A stretch of 64,000 nucleotides of DNA from Fasciolopsis buskii (GCA_008360955.1 LUCM01010391.1:281881-345880), one strand, 5' to 3'. Positions 27,901-42,900 are shown, numbered from the stretch's first letter. Made by a program: numbers and translations. The notes: generated by a model from the letters alone, not told the origin.

Positions 27901-30900
27901 ACACGGGACAGCAAATCACACATCCTGTATGTCGGAGTCATGGAAGCAAGGGCATCATGAACGGAGTGTAGCTACAGGGTATATCAAAGTAACCGAAAGG
28001 GTCTGAAACTGGAGCAAAACGAAATGCCATAATCTCGCACCTCAAAGTAAATGGGCCCAGATACAGACTTTGCTTGCTTGTAGCACACCGGCCCGACAGG
28101 CCCCAGCTCAGTCAGGGTTGTGCAAGTATGAGGAAGTTGAATGAAGCCCAGTTGAATCCAAAATGTCTGAGTGATTTAAGATTTGCTCAGGCCTCAAACA
28201 CGAAGACCTGATTTATCACTTGGCCAGGCAAGTGAACTAAGCTGTACTGTGGCCATCACGGCTATTCATGGGGCTAGCAATGGATTCTCGCCGCAAAGTC
28301 GAGGCGCAAACTGACGAGCTAGGATGATTTGAGCCCGTCATAATGTAAATTTTGGACGGGCTTAACTCATCTCACCCCAATTTTGCTCACACATGATGAC
28401 GCCCCCTGACTGAGCTGGGCGTTGGCGACTCCATACGCTTCAAGCAAACAAAGTCAGCGGCTTTGGTTATTGACGTTGATATATAAGACTGAGGAATTCC
28501 GTTTTGGCCTTGCGTCAGACCGTTTTGGCTATTTGGACTTTAGAATCGATCCACCACAGCCCGGTGGGAAAGCACAAGAAGAATGGCACCGGGGGCTGCA
28601 ACCGTTAGTTCAGTCTCCTTTGTTCAAACACCACAAGATCGACCAATTGGACCACCTGGGGTTGCTGACGCACTGATGAGTTCTTGGCCAGGCGACAGTG
28701 GTTCAACCAATCCGGTAACAACAATCAACAACTCGGGGATCAGACTGAATGTCAATGACCTAAGCACGAAACTGAACGAAGGACGACTGGGCGCACATCA
28801 GTGGAGTGCGGTCGATAAGGGCAGAAATGTAAGAAGCCGGGTGGACAGCACGCGGACGCAAACGGCAACTGGTCAGTTGAATGAGCGAAGTAGAAAACGG
28901 TTTAGCGGCACCCGTCTGGGCGAACTTGCGGGGCGGAGCTGTGCTAATCTGTGGTACGTCTTCTCCAGTGTATCGCGTGATGGTTACCAAAGGGGGTCAC
29001 CGCGGGTTTGTTTGTCCATTTTTCGTCATTAGTCTGCTGAGAAGTTTATCTTGGTCCTTGTATGTTCACGAAACAATCTCCTAAGTTGTAATACTGCATA
29101 TCTCCTTCTCCGAATGGGGATGCTTTCAGTTGTCCCTTCTTTCTAATGATCTAAGTGTAGTTGGTAATTGTTCCTGTTCCGTTGCAAAAACCACTGACCT
29201 ACTAATAAGGTCTATGGGCATATCTACAGGTTTAGTGGCTTATCGGGAGACATTTATCATACTTGTGAAAACTTTAGTTCCAGAATAATCTCGGATGCTT
29301 ATCATCCTTTCCACAAAGTTGGACACTGTGTAGCGGACAAACTCAAACAAGGAGGAATGGTGAATTCCCTGTCATTTGTTATAAGTCACATTTAACGTTT
29401 TGTTGGGATGATTATGGCCTATAGATATGCACGGGCGTGCGACTGACCAAAATGGGTCAACTAGTAACGCGGTTGCAATTCGTGGTTGGTCTTATGTCAG
29501 CTTTTTCTTGGACAATTGCCATCATTTCGTTCGAACATTTGAACTCACCATCAGAATTAGAAATGATAAAAAAACGTGGAAAACATGATTAGTCATGAAA
29601 GGCGGATGAAAAATCCAGTTGCGACTTGTGAGAATTCGGGCCAATTAAAAAAATAGTTTTATTTGCCCTGAAAGAAAGAAAGATGGGCGTGTTAAGGCAT
29701 GATAATTGTTCTCCGATAAATTAGCGTGTAGAGCATTCGAAGTTATCTTGACTGTGTACTCTTCGCACGCACACAAATACAGATCGCGTAATTCGATAGA
29801 TAATTGTTCCATTGATAGGAATGATGCATCAACAATAATTGATATACTTCGTGAAGGACTTTAAGAGCTACTTTTAGCGAACGGAAACAAACGACCATGG
29901 GGACGACTACCGTATGTTTTATCGATAGAGATCCCCGCGTATTTAACGAAATCTACCCTAGCAAGCGGTATTATGTTCGTCAGAAAATAATTTTACGCGT
30001 AATATCATTTGTAATGAATGGTTTTCAATGTTGTGACGTTTGTCAATTATTCGTCTGAAAACTTCCCTATAATTAAATGGAGCGTAAATACTGATACGAA
30101 TACATAAAAAGAGATATCTCAGAGACGTAATTATCACTCACACTTTGTTTAAGTGTGTCCAACGAGGCCAGGGCGTCTTTTAGAATGGGCATAGCCTCTG
30201 CCAAATCGGCCTCGCACTCGTCTTTGATCGCCTTGGAAGCTGCTGCTGCCTGATTCGCAACCAGCTGATCGGCGGCCACTATCTCCCGTTGAGCTTCCAC
30301 TTCGACCGAATCCTGAGCAATCTTTTTCAACAATGCATCCGTCTCGGCACTGGTCTCCATTAGTAGTGGTTGCAAATCGCGCAATTCGATCTGCATTTTG
30401 CCTACCTCACTGGCCGCAAATTCCAATTTTTGTAAACCCGTTAAATAGCGATTACGCATCGTGGTCAATTCGGTTCGCTTTTTGTTCAGCAGTTTCTTGA
30501 ATGTCAAAATCATTTCCAGGTAGGAAGTTGGAGTGACGTAGCTATGGCGTCGAAGCACTTCCAAATATCTGCGTAACAAAATGGAGAAATCATTGGTTTG
30601 TGTAGCAAGCCTATATGAAAATAATAGATTTAGAAGCACAATGAATTTTTTCCAGCGTCTGTACACTAAAACTTTTTGGTGGTGATATGAAAATTGAACA
30701 CTCGAAACGAAGACCAAAGAAGAGAATGAATTCGACAGACTTGAATTATCATCCATTCAGGTTTCATCTAAGCATGTTAACTAAATGTGACCGATCAAGG
30801 GTTTTTCAGTTGTTCTTGCTTGACTGAATCAAACGCAGTTAGCTAAAGGGATTTTTTCGTTTCAAAACACTCCGAAATTTTGTCGGATCTGTCCAGCAAG

Positions 30901-33900
30901 GATGACAGAAGACTTATCGTGTTATAGACCTCCAAAGGTACCACCTCATCAAGTATAACAGTCACGCATTTCGATCAAACTGATCTGACCCTATATTACC
31001 GCCAAATGAAACCCACTGAAATTGAGTTCTTAGTAGACACTAAAATGTGAGAAATCGTGAGTTTATAATACCTCATTTTTATTTGTGCGGACCGTGAATT
31101 TAATCTCATACAGAAACACGGTTAAGTTTTTCGCGGAAATAACTACCTACAATTTGTCTTGTTGCTAGGTTGAGTTTTATCTATAACTCTTCTTAGAGCA
31201 GGAATCGTCGTCCGGTCTACTCACTTTTGCAGGGTGCGCACTGATGTCCACGCGTCCAAGCTAAATCTCAGCCTAGACATCGGAATTTTTAACCGAAGGC
31301 CAACCCGGACAACCAAGCAACGAAATCACGTGACAGGGTCGAAGGGCATAGAAGCAAATCCCCGGTTGTTTAGGTTTTCAGTCTGAGCTTGACGTCACGC
31401 GCAAATACACGCACCCCTTTGTGGGTCTTTTTTCACAACATTTTTGTGAGAGGATTTCGGTGATGAAATCCAAATCGCGTCCTTAACAAGGTGCTTTTTC
31501 GGAAAGTGATCGCTGTCCGATCGTACCCTATACGAAGGTGCACCGTAAAGTAAAGGAATATTATCCGACAACGTAATAGTTATCCGAAGTCTAGAAATTA
31601 GATCGGGTGAATGGTACACGGGTCAGCTGCGAGCCTGGTGTCGAAGACAAGATTGAAAGAGACCGGTTTTTCTCGTGGCATGTTCAAATGCGTGCAAGAG
31701 TCTCTCTGGAAAAGCCTACGACCGGCCTTTCTTAAGCAAGCCAAACGGGATCCAAGTAGAACCAAGTCGAGTGAGTAAAACATCTAGCATTGGGGTTAGA
31801 CATTTTGATTATTGAACAAAGGCGACGGATGAGCATCTGAAATTTAAGTTGCATTTTCAGTGGTTTATATTATTAAGCCGTTTACATTGAAAGTAGCATG
31901 TATGAAGATATCATGCAGAGTAGTGATAAACGTCGATATTCAGTAGTCATTATCTGAGGTGAAAATTCAAACAGACGCATGTGACAAATCATCCACATAT
32001 AATGAACAGACCACTCCAATCACCAAGCATTATTTACGGTCCCTCTGTTTGTTGAATACTATTATTCGTCATGCAGTGCCAACATCTGACTTGCTATTGA
32101 AAACCGTCGGAGCAATCTACATTTGCTAAAGAACACTATCTAATCACGTTAAAATTAACTCACGGTCATTTGGTAGTAAAAATGGTATTCAGTAATACAG
32201 TAAAATTGGAATCTCGATTCAATTCAACCGTGCACATTCTGAGCACTTACAGGATAATAAAATAACAAGAACAAATCCGACTAACCCACCTGGTCGAGAG
32301 TTTCCGAACACTTTCGTGGAAGTATTTACAAACAGTGACGGATGACTCCCTGGTATTGTCCGAGAATTCAATATCCTCAAAATATGTGTTGGCGACCATT
32401 TCCAAAGCGTCTTCAGGCCAAACCTGGAAAATGCGATCAGATTTTCTTTGTTTTTGGTTTCTCACCATGTATAAAAAGAAACTAAAAATATTCTTCATAA
32501 TAAATGAGAAAAAGTAAGCAAATAGGCAACTAGCTAAGCTAGTTTCTTAAAGGATGGAATTCATCTACTTATACGTGATTTGATTGGGAAATAAACTAGT
32601 TTAAGGTTGGCTCAATGAAATATTACAATAAAAACATGCTAGTCATTTTAAATCGAAGTGCCGTTCCTTCTGCTTTTCGGAATTACTTTATGGTACTTCG
32701 ACTGCGCATCTGAGAAAGAGAGAGAGAGAGATCGACGGTGCGCATGTTTGGTAGTAAACGCTTGTGCTGTTTTTGTCATGTTTTTCATCTTCCCTTCGAA
32801 CGACCCCAAAATTTCCAAATGCTCGCTTTAGGTAAACCAACGCGTCTTAGTGTGTCTCAGTGAAGCGGACCGGGATGTATTCATCTCACCATTTCGACTG
32901 GATTTAACGAATTGTCTCTTATCGGGGCTCGATGATCAATCGCATCGATTAGTGCACGGTATGTATGCGCTAGGGAAAGTGATGCCAATAGATTGGAAGG
33001 AAAAGTCTGTTGTCTTCTGTTCTAGCTTCGTTTACAAACATTAGGAGGACCGAGTATCACTACCGACATATTGTACAGCAAAACATGACAAAAAAATAAC
33101 TTGGAATTGAAGACGTATGCTCCATCCCGTAGTCGGATCAGCCTGCTCGATATTCTAATTAAGTTATTAAGTCAGTATCGTGGAAATTCCTAAGGACCAA
33201 GTGACCTGTACGTGTTTGTTTCTTTGTTTGTTTTTGTCGGAGAGAGACAGCGAGAGAGAGATTGGCCTCAACACCCACGTGGTGGTTTTTCGGTCATTTT
33301 GTGACAGTTAGCTGAACGCGCTCCTATATCGGTATGTGGGTAGAATGCAATATCGGTTTGGGTAGGTAGCAGTTTCATGGAAAGTTTCCACTCTGTTTTC
33401 TATTTCATTTTGGACACAGTGGACGGAGGGTTTCTCCTGATTTGACTGATCTCCCTAATGTTCAAGCCGCAGGCTTTTGCCAACTGCTGCTAAATGTACC
33501 AATGCACTATGAAGAGATTCTGCCAGTACAGGTTCTGAATGTATTAAGAGTGGGGTCAGAAACTTTTGTCGCGAGTGTATAATGAGAATTTAGACAAAAG
33601 GGACTTGAAAACTCAAGACCAGAGGTTTCTGAAGAGATGTCCGTTGAATGACATCGTGGTGCTATTATCGAAGTGTATTCCTTATTGCAGTTAACCAGTT
33701 AGTGAGCAGTTTCATGAGCATTAAAACCACTGCAACGTTACTGACGGAATGACATAGATGTCCTAGTCTTTGATCAAAAAATGGGACGATGATGAAGTAG
33801 TAGGACACTCTCTCGTGTACAATGCGCTGTCGAGAAATTCGTCATGAATCACACAGCAAGTTTATTCTGGTAAATGGCGAGAGGCTATTGATAAGTGTGA

Positions 33901-36900
33901 CTTTCTAGAGGTCGAACAAAGCAAGAAATTAGTGGTTAATAAGAAAAAGGTTTATGAGACTGAACAATACGGCAGGGATCAAACCTGTTGAACAGCGTGG
34001 AATTCTGCCAGCAGTGTCTCGATGAACATCGAGTTATGGACGCTCAGTTCACTGAGCTTTTTGGATGTACTGAAAGTAGAACTTTTCGGATGCTTCGTGG
34101 CAGTGGAGTTTCTAACGGTAGTTCACTTGCAGAGGATGGTTGGTTGAGTGACCTCATTTTGACGAGTTCGTTATTCAGTCATCCAGGGAAGATGACAATG
34201 GAAAAATACAGCCAGTGTGGTAATGTGCACATATCAGCTCAATTTTCATAACCACTAACTTTGCACGAACATCCTCTATTTTTGGTTGCTTCCTCACAAC
34301 ATTGACTTGAAAGATAAAACGAGAAGAAGGGATAAGGGAAGATTAACTGCATGGTAATAAAGTTGCAGATATTTACTAAAAGAAAAGATTTCGATTGCAA
34401 GAACAACCCATACTGCAGCCCTGAGCTATATCATCCACTGCCTCCAAACATCGCTTCGGAGGGACCAACGGACCCGAATCTGGTAGTCTAAATGGGTCAA
34501 TACGAACCAGTCTACTGGTTAGCGTTCTCATATCTTTTTGCCATGTGATCGACTGACTATCTTGGCCAGTCCTCCAACTCTCTCCTGCCTTAGAGAACAG
34601 CGTACAATGAGGCAGGTGTGCGCAAAACGTGTCTCAAGCAACTTAGTCTGTTCATATTCAGTGTTTCTAACAGTTGGACCGCAGGACCCAGTACCTTACG
34701 TCTAACCTACGACATTGTAACAATTGTGTTCAAACACCGAAAGTCTTCACTTTCCTACTGCTCACAACGGCCGTGGCTCTGAGCCGTATACTGATACTAT
34801 GTACACCCGACCTTTGGTCGATAATCGGAGGCCACTCCAACGCCACAGATGCTTGAAATTGATAAATGCCAATTGACCCTCTCTGCACGTGGAGACAATT
34901 CATTCGATGTACGATCGCCAGGTGCGATACAACTACGCAAAAAACCAAATCTTTTTCACCCAATTCTTCTGAGTGATCGAGATTCGGCTTCGAACCAGTC
35001 CAATCGCCCGCTAGCGTTTTACACTTGTAATGTGCAAAGCACATATGAAGCATACCCGCACTAACGTTCAAATGATCGAGAAAACCTGCATCTTACTTCG
35101 GTCTGTACTCAGACCACACCATCATCCGCACATTTCAGGTCAGGCAGTTTCCCGTCTGAGCACATATCAATGCCAATTTTCCCGGATGAGGAGAGTTACC
35201 CCTTAAGAGCAAAGTTTCTTTGATCTGTTTCCAGTGTTCGCCAAAACCTTAGTGAAACGACAATGGCGATTATTGTTTAGAAGCAGCTGTACAGGCTTTT
35301 GTGTTAGTGTGACCACAGACTAGGTGTAAACGAAGGCGAAGACACTAAAGTACGATCTGTCCATATCGGTTAACCAGAAAGATCGAGAATTCCCGATTTG
35401 TTCACACCACCGGTCCCCAATAGTAATGTGGCAAATCTGAGTCCTGCGACTTGGATGAGGAGGGTGCCAGGTGAGCCCATGTCGCTTTTTAGGGTAAAAG
35501 TTGGGGTTTCGCCAGAAACAATCTGCAGTCAGAAAAAACTTGAATAATATGATGTCAATTATCGGTGCGATGGGGGGAGGTAGAAACTCGGCCTCCGGCG
35601 TACCTTTCTTTCTCTTCCAATTACTCAAGCTGGACGTTAAAATCACCAGCAACAACCACATCGGCCGTTGAACGCACATTTTAGAGTATTCGAGATAAGT
35701 CCGGATAGAACTTCTCTTTGGTCTCAGGAGAGCAGCAATTAACGGGCACACAGAGATACAATGAACAGACAACAATGCTCCAGTCCACTGTTACTGAACT
35801 GCCCAGCCGGACAGCACACACGGCTGCTGACCGAGATCCACATTAACAGTACATGCTGGGCTCTCGTGCTTATCATGACCCCGACCCCAGTATGACCGCG
35901 GGCACTGGAAACCGGATCACCTGACACGCAAAAAGTGAAGCGAAAGAATGGCTGTATCTGAGCTACGAATAGTGATTATGCACGTGGGATCTTATATACC
36001 CATTTTGGAGCCGCGACACATTTTTATCTTTTACTTTCCTTATTAATGAAATAACAATATACATCATTTTTCAGGAAGGGGGCCGTGGTCACCAGAGGTA
36101 TACCAAGTGGGGAAGTTGACCTTCACGTCCAAACACCATGACCTTATCCGCTTGGCCATCGCCGGTATACGCCTGTTACAAAAGTTTCAACAGTTTAAGC
36201 TGGGATAGCTTGTTACCCTACTTGATTTAGCGTCCTGACATTGAATGGAGCTAAATGAAGTGAACAGCCAAGCGTAAACACTGGATCCAAAATATCTGCA
36301 ATCTTTCCACTAGTATTGCCACCATGTAAATCTACCGCGCCGTGGCATCTCATATGGATCGTACATCAAACGAATGGAAGCGGCAAGATCTCGTGTCATT
36401 CTGCTTAGTCGGAAGAACGAAGGTTGGTAAACTTCCCTATGGAAAGAATTCTGGAGGCCTCTGGGGAACTAATACATGGCGGCTCCGTACACCACAGATT
36501 TTTTTTCTGGGAGTATTAGCTGGAGTCTTTGACTCAATAGTTTGACTCACAGTGTAGTAGGGTGTTAACTCAGTACGGGAGCTCAGGTAATATGCACGTT
36601 AAAGGAAGAGAACTGAACAAATTTAAAGGTGCGGACGCTGCCCCAAGGCCTTATTAGTAACAAGATGACCTCAATTTAATCTAGGAAGAAACACCATAAT
36701 CCGATCAATAAGGATTGCGGCTCATTGTAATTCCAACATACTTACTAGGAAGTCGTTTCCCTACGGTATATATATATATATATGTATGCGAATAATTCAC
36801 GCTACATATCTGTCGAAATTCGGAGCGCTTATAGATTAGTCAGGTCTACCTGGAGGATGGTGCATGAAGTATCGGTAAAAATCGGCGACAGTAATGGAGG

Positions 36901-39900
36901 AAAAAAATTCCGTCGTGACATTTTTGCATGAATACAAGTAACTTTGTGGTCACTTTCGGGTGGGATTGATTTCATTCAAGAATGACATGTCGTTTGCAAA
37001 GTTCATTCATTGAGTATGATGTAAATGTTAGCCTCGTTTAGTTTGAGACGCTGAAAAATTTGAACACAAAATTTTAAATCGACTGATGTTTTGAAGTCAT
37101 TTCCTTACCATTAACATCGTGTGCCCATCTCAATGCTTCCCTGTGACCGTAACAATGTAGGCGATTAGGGTAGCGCGCTTGAATGACATTGATGACAGGT
37201 CAACTTTGGTGTAAATCAGTATCCTTCCTGATCGAAATATTTTCTCTTCCTGGTCGACCAGGGTTGTTAGACCCTAGTTAACGCCAAATGCTCCAATGAA
37301 CGAGTAGTTATCTTCAGCTTATAAATACTTGCGTTATCATAGCAGAATACTCGGAATCATGTCAAAAGCGAAAACAATGGGCCGGGAGGGGGCAAGGATA
37401 AGAAAGAAGGAACGTTTACGTAGAATTCACCGCACGTCAGTCATTTCAGACTCCTCCTCCATGTAATCGACTGTCTGTCGTCGATCATGGCTTTTGTGTG
37501 GCCTACACTGCCCTCTGTCCCCCAGTCCAAAGTAGCCACGCTATGGTAATGTTTTGTAGATTGAAGTCAACAAAAGATTAGCCAAAATTCGTGTACTTGG
37601 AATATTTTAAGGGTTGAAAAGCAAAATCCATGCATTCACGGATGTTGAGGGTTAGGTTTAAGGTTTTTGATATGGTAAAAAGATTCTAAAAACCGAAATG
37701 AAGAGCAGAGGTAGGGCAAACATCGGATCGGGGAGACTTATTGCAACAACGTCAGAATACTTTATGATAAAGTGATTGTCAGAAACTGACACAGAACAAG
37801 TGTTTGTCGAGAGTGCAAAGGCGAAAGGATTGTCTCCGGTAGATCACCTGGGGTGGAAACGGAAGTGAAAAATGTTTTACCTTTGTAGCTTGTATACTGC
37901 TGCTTGTCACAAAAATAGTTTTATGAACGTCCTATGGCTGGCTGTTGGACGCTATGGTTTGGAAACATTTCAAGAAGTTCACGTCTGTTAGCATTTTTGA
38001 GTTTGTCACTGGAGGCGGATTCGAATGCACTTCGATCTCTTGTCCGACGAAAACGAAAACGTAATGGGTTGAAAAGTTGGCGGTATACGAGCAGAAAAAG
38101 AACTGAGTTGCGTTATACTATTGGTGAGTAATAGCTTTACAGAAACTTTCAAAGTGGTTGACATGCTCTCAATCGGACGGGAAGTTGCCACCTTCAGTTT
38201 CCTCACCGACTCGTAAGCAGTCAAGGGTTGTATTTCAGTTCAAGCAATGGTTAAACTATTTTGTCGGTAGTGATATGACCGTGTGTGTACTGTGCTTGAC
38301 AGACGTCCCTCTCTATGCGTGTGCGCTGGGTGGAAGGGGGTTTATCCGGACCGTTTCCCTTGTTGATTTTAGAGCTGTTTTAGCAAAACAACCAAATAAA
38401 TTTTGTTTACGATACAGGCAATGACATCAACAGTCGGTAAAGTGCTTGTGCGATTGATGAAGTCGTTCTTGAAATAACTTTCTCGACATTTGCATCCTGA
38501 AAAGAGTTTTTTGAGGAAGTGCCGCTGAGCTGCTTGAGGGATTTCCAAGATTCCCCTTCATTTGGTATTGACCAGCAGTCTGAGAACTTCTGACCTGAGG
38601 GAGAAAATGCTTTCGACGATCGATAGTCTTTGCTTGTGTCAGTGTTTTATTTTTCGCCATTTATTTACTTCGGTATGGAAGAGCAGAATCAATCACTAGA
38701 ACTAAAGAAGGTTTTTCAATCGATAGCATACTAAACAACAAAATTTCAAGCAACATGTTCGATGCTCACAAAACACTGCAGTCATGGTGGTTAAAACGAT
38801 CGAGGTCTGTTCGCTGAAGTCTCTGTGTATGTTCACCCAAGTTTGATGCTACTTTTGCGTTCCTCACCACGACACTGAGTGAAGAATTCATGATTATGCC
38901 TGACTTTAGGCAATGGACGAAAGCAGCAAGATTTCGTAGTCGACCACTCCCTGCAGAGCATTCCGTGTGACTTAAACTAATTCTGCGTCATTCGTAAAAC
39001 AGATACCTAAAATGGGATCAAATCTAGTGATAAAATCGACGACGTCTTTAGCCCAAAGATGCCAGAATGGTTAAAGTCACCACCGGAATATTTTTACGGC
39101 GATTTGGTACATCCCGGGGAACGAAAGGAACAAACGTGTGATTTGGACAGTTGGCGGATAGGACAATTTCGATGGTTGTCGCTGCGTACAGTGCAAGCAT
39201 ATCAGGCTAACCAAACCGCATTGTCAGCTCAGGTGTAAGCCGAATGCACGAGTCGTATTGGCTTGTTTCCAGCCGACTGAAAACTAAGCTACCCAGTGGA
39301 TATTGATCAGTAGTTATTTAGTTAAAACGATAAAATCCGGTGGCATTGAAGAGGGGTAGAATTTCGGACGGGCAGCGGAGGTAAACAACAAAACCGCATC
39401 ACGTCCGGTATTGCATAGTTATCGACTGAGCTCACGGCTCATGAGGCCTGTACAAGCAAAATCTTCAGACTAGAACAAATAAGCTAATCTGACGTCACAT
39501 AAACTGTGAAACAAGGCCTTGGAATGAGTATTTACCAGGACTTACGACTTGTTTGGAAAAGTTCCGTTGGTAAGTACGGCAAGGGCTAACTTGTGCACAA
39601 AAGCGAATGATCAAAGCAAACCGTGACCAATTGCTGTTTGCGTTCTATCAGGGTTGGGAACTCCAATAATATTTCGAGAAAGTTGAAGATCTAGAATGAA
39701 TTGCCCAAGTTTCCTAGGTACGAGTGATTTCTCACATTCACTTGAACACCTAAATTTCCGTGCAAATTGATGTGTGCCGTTTCACGTTAGATTATTACCA
39801 CAAGGTGATTTGTCATTTTTACTGGATAATATCCAAAAACAGCATCGGTGGTTATTGGACATTTTTATTCTGGCTAATAGGAAAATTTGTGTGTCTGTCC

Positions 39901-42900
39901 GACTGGAGTAGTAAAGCCGACTGTCAGTGCTCCAATCAAAATGTTTGAGAAGATCGACAAAGTATTCGACGAACACGACAGTGATAGAAACTAACAAATA
40001 GTGTACGAACGAAATAGTTGAAAGAGCCGTTCACCATCCGCAGTCTGGTCTGAAACAATTGACTGAAGAGTGTGACGTTAGTTTTAATTCCGTCGATCGC
40101 ATTTTGAGGGAATGCGACACTTGATAGTTTCCCGAGGTTGGACTCCAGTGGCTATTTGACTTGCAGTGATTCTTAGCCCGCATATTTGGGGTCATATACG
40201 GAGATTCGAGAATCACTGAGGAAAGGGCCGATTGAGCAACAGCAAACTTGGCTTTGTGTGAGGAAATAAGACAGAATTTGTCTGAAGGTTGTAAGTTGCT
40301 TGATGCCCGTCACGTGGGTGTTCGGCAATCAGCATTCTCGACTTTCAATCGTTTGGCCATGGAGTGATGCTTGTGGCTTACGAAAATCGCTAATTTAAAA
40401 TAACGGAACCGATTTTAGCTGAAGTATGTTTAAGGAGATATACCACGTGCCACGACTGGTGACAACATTTGATCACTCTCTTTTCTTAGACACCAAAAAT
40501 AAGTTGTGCAATGTGGTACATTTTATTGCATTTTGATTAGATTATTATGCTAGTTTATCTTTCTTTCTAAGGTCACAAACGGGTCGCATAGTGATAGGGA
40601 TGATAATAACAAAAGATTATTTTCATCCCAACGAAAATTAAAAATTTTTTGGTTTTCAAGTTTTTATTCATGTTCGAAAAACGGCGCACATTATGAATGC
40701 TCCGGTACAATTGGTAATTGCACAACCTTCTGGGGAGATAATAACGGGCATTCTTCCACAACCTTGTTGCTAACTGCCTTTTAGCTGATACAAACTGATT
40801 CACACATTCAGTTACAACCAACTTTATCGAACAACTTCTCGATGAATAACTCGCCTTCTTTGTCTTTTATCTTTTATATATAAAAAAGAAAAAAGAACTA
40901 CGGTTTGCGGATTGCTGAACGGCGCCTACGATTACCTGAACTCGTCCCACGAGCCTGATCTTCAGTCATCCGTCAGCCGATGATGCAGGTCTCTTTCCCT
41001 CATGATGTAACCGTTTGAACTCATTCCATGTTACAGTCAAACTGCGATCTGACGCTTCTGATAATATACCTTTCCCATTCAACTTTAGGTATATGGCGAA
41101 GAGTGCCGGAATATAAAATGACCGATCCGAGTTTTCTATGGAACAGTAAGCTTGCATTCCATCCCGTTAGCGTTTTTTTACGATCATCCGAGACCTGGAT
41201 GCACACAACTCATCTGACCTCAACCATTTGCATCCCGATTTGGCCGGGAATTTCATTTCGTGGGCTCGTGAATGGACGTGATGAGCACAAATTAGTCTAG
41301 CTAATTTGCATGTCTAAGTGAAAACTGAAGTCGTCATATATGACATCCGACCAAAATTTAAATCACTCAAGTAGCGCAGATTCCACTGGCCAACGTTAAA
41401 CTAACACATGATGACACAACCCTGACTGAGTCGTGGATTATCCAGTCCGGGTGCTGGAAGCAAACAAAGTCAGCTACTGTGCGTGTTTACCTTGGCGTGA
41501 GAGATAGCGGATTTTCGTTTTGCTCCAGTTTCAGACCGTTTCGCTCATCTTGGCGCCCCGTTGTAATTTAGGGCTATCTCACAATTACAAACACATACGA
41601 GTACCGGTGTCTCTGATGTCAGCAGGTTATGGTAGTGCCCGTGTGCACTCATAAGTGAATCCTCAACGTGAGATACCCAGTCAGCTAAATATCTATCAGA
41701 TTAAATTGAAGATGTGTTACATCAAGAGCTGCATATCACAGTCCTTATCGCGAGTTTTTAGGTTGTGCATGTGAACATTACCACAGTGAGGGGTAAAAGT
41801 TGAACAACTCACATGGAACCAATCAATGGTGCAACAGTTGATCAGTGATGGGAACATGCGTAATCGGGATCGGAATGAGTCGCCGATTGGACTCATGGCC
41901 AAGACAACATGCAAGTTGGTCCGCACCCGATCAATGAAGAAGCTATACATAGCCAATGGAGTGCCATCGATCTTGCGACCCTAAATGAGGAGACGAAGTC
42001 GAATTATTAAAGGAAAATTTCCACAGTACCAGAAATTTTCAGCCTTGTATTCATGCACACTTTTTATACATTTATGCGGACGTTAAAAAGTAGTGTGGTG
42101 TTCACGAGTGTAGCACTAACACAGAAATCTGCAGGCTGCTTATGTGCCATCGGGACCACAGTGGAGAAAGAAAACAGTGAGCGAAAACGAGGAAAGAGAA
42201 AAAATCACTGTATAGCTTTCATCACACAATAATTTCACTATCTTCAACCGCCACGTCACTGTCAGTCCATCGGGACCCATGAATGGATTTTATTGGTGGA
42301 AACTAATTCTTATTTCCCCGATGCGATTTTATGTTGGGGTTTAATCCTCGAACATCAAAGATATGAAGCATTTCCGTGTGTATTTTCAACTTTTTCTCAT
42401 TGTGATTACTTTATTTTCTGTCAAAAACAATGAATTACCGGAAAATTGGAGAAGTTTCCAAACAACTCAGCTGTCGTGGTCGGAAAGGAATCACCGTGAA
42501 ATAGTGAATTACAATTTAAACAAGAATTAGTCCATCTCTTTGCACATTTTCTGAGGTTTTGATAGAAGTGTAAATTTTTCAAGATTGTTCCACAACTTTC
42601 ACGCTTCTGGCTTCAAATTGGAACCGTCGCCATCGTTCTGCATAAGACCAGAAAATGGGATAATCACGGGACTTCAAGGCAGCTGGGCTTCATTATTTCA
42701 ACTCCCCACAACAAATGCATTACGACTGTCTTCACAAGATTTCAGAAGGGAAGCTATTTCAATCTTTTGCCTTAAGTGACCGACCTAACGTTCACCGAAG
42801 GATATGTAGTCTGATGTCGTTTCGCCTGACATCTCTTTGAGGTTCGATACACTTCGAGATTTCATGATTTCGAATTTACTAGGAACCTCTACTAACTCTC

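Larger units (their letters stand above)
25062..30141 (-). other. DNAH3-like intron w7-w8 (5080 bp)
   Basis: Separates the ascending stalk helix from the microtubule-binding tip. Contains a probable reverse transcriptase remnant (26.24-26.45), an inverted pair of R-B repeats (27.98-28.54) and two unassigned open frames in a GC-richer patch at 27.1-29.05 kb. Confidence 0.8.
32424..41812 (-). other. DNAH3-like intron w5-w6 (9389 bp, longest)
   Basis: Holds a GA-rich microsatellite at 32717-32731, an internally deleted non-LTR element (34.65-35.97), SINE copy C (36.02-36.17), a TA repeat (36767-36783) and an R-B copy (41.40-41.56). I recognise nothing in 33-34.6 kb or 36.8-41.4 kb. Confidence 0.8.

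Noticed and set aside
35320..35775. 151-codon minus-strand frame as a gene of its own
   Set aside because: It is a frame-shifted reading of a retrotransposon endonuclease domain; the true motifs (such as AGDFN) lie in a neighbouring frame with stops.
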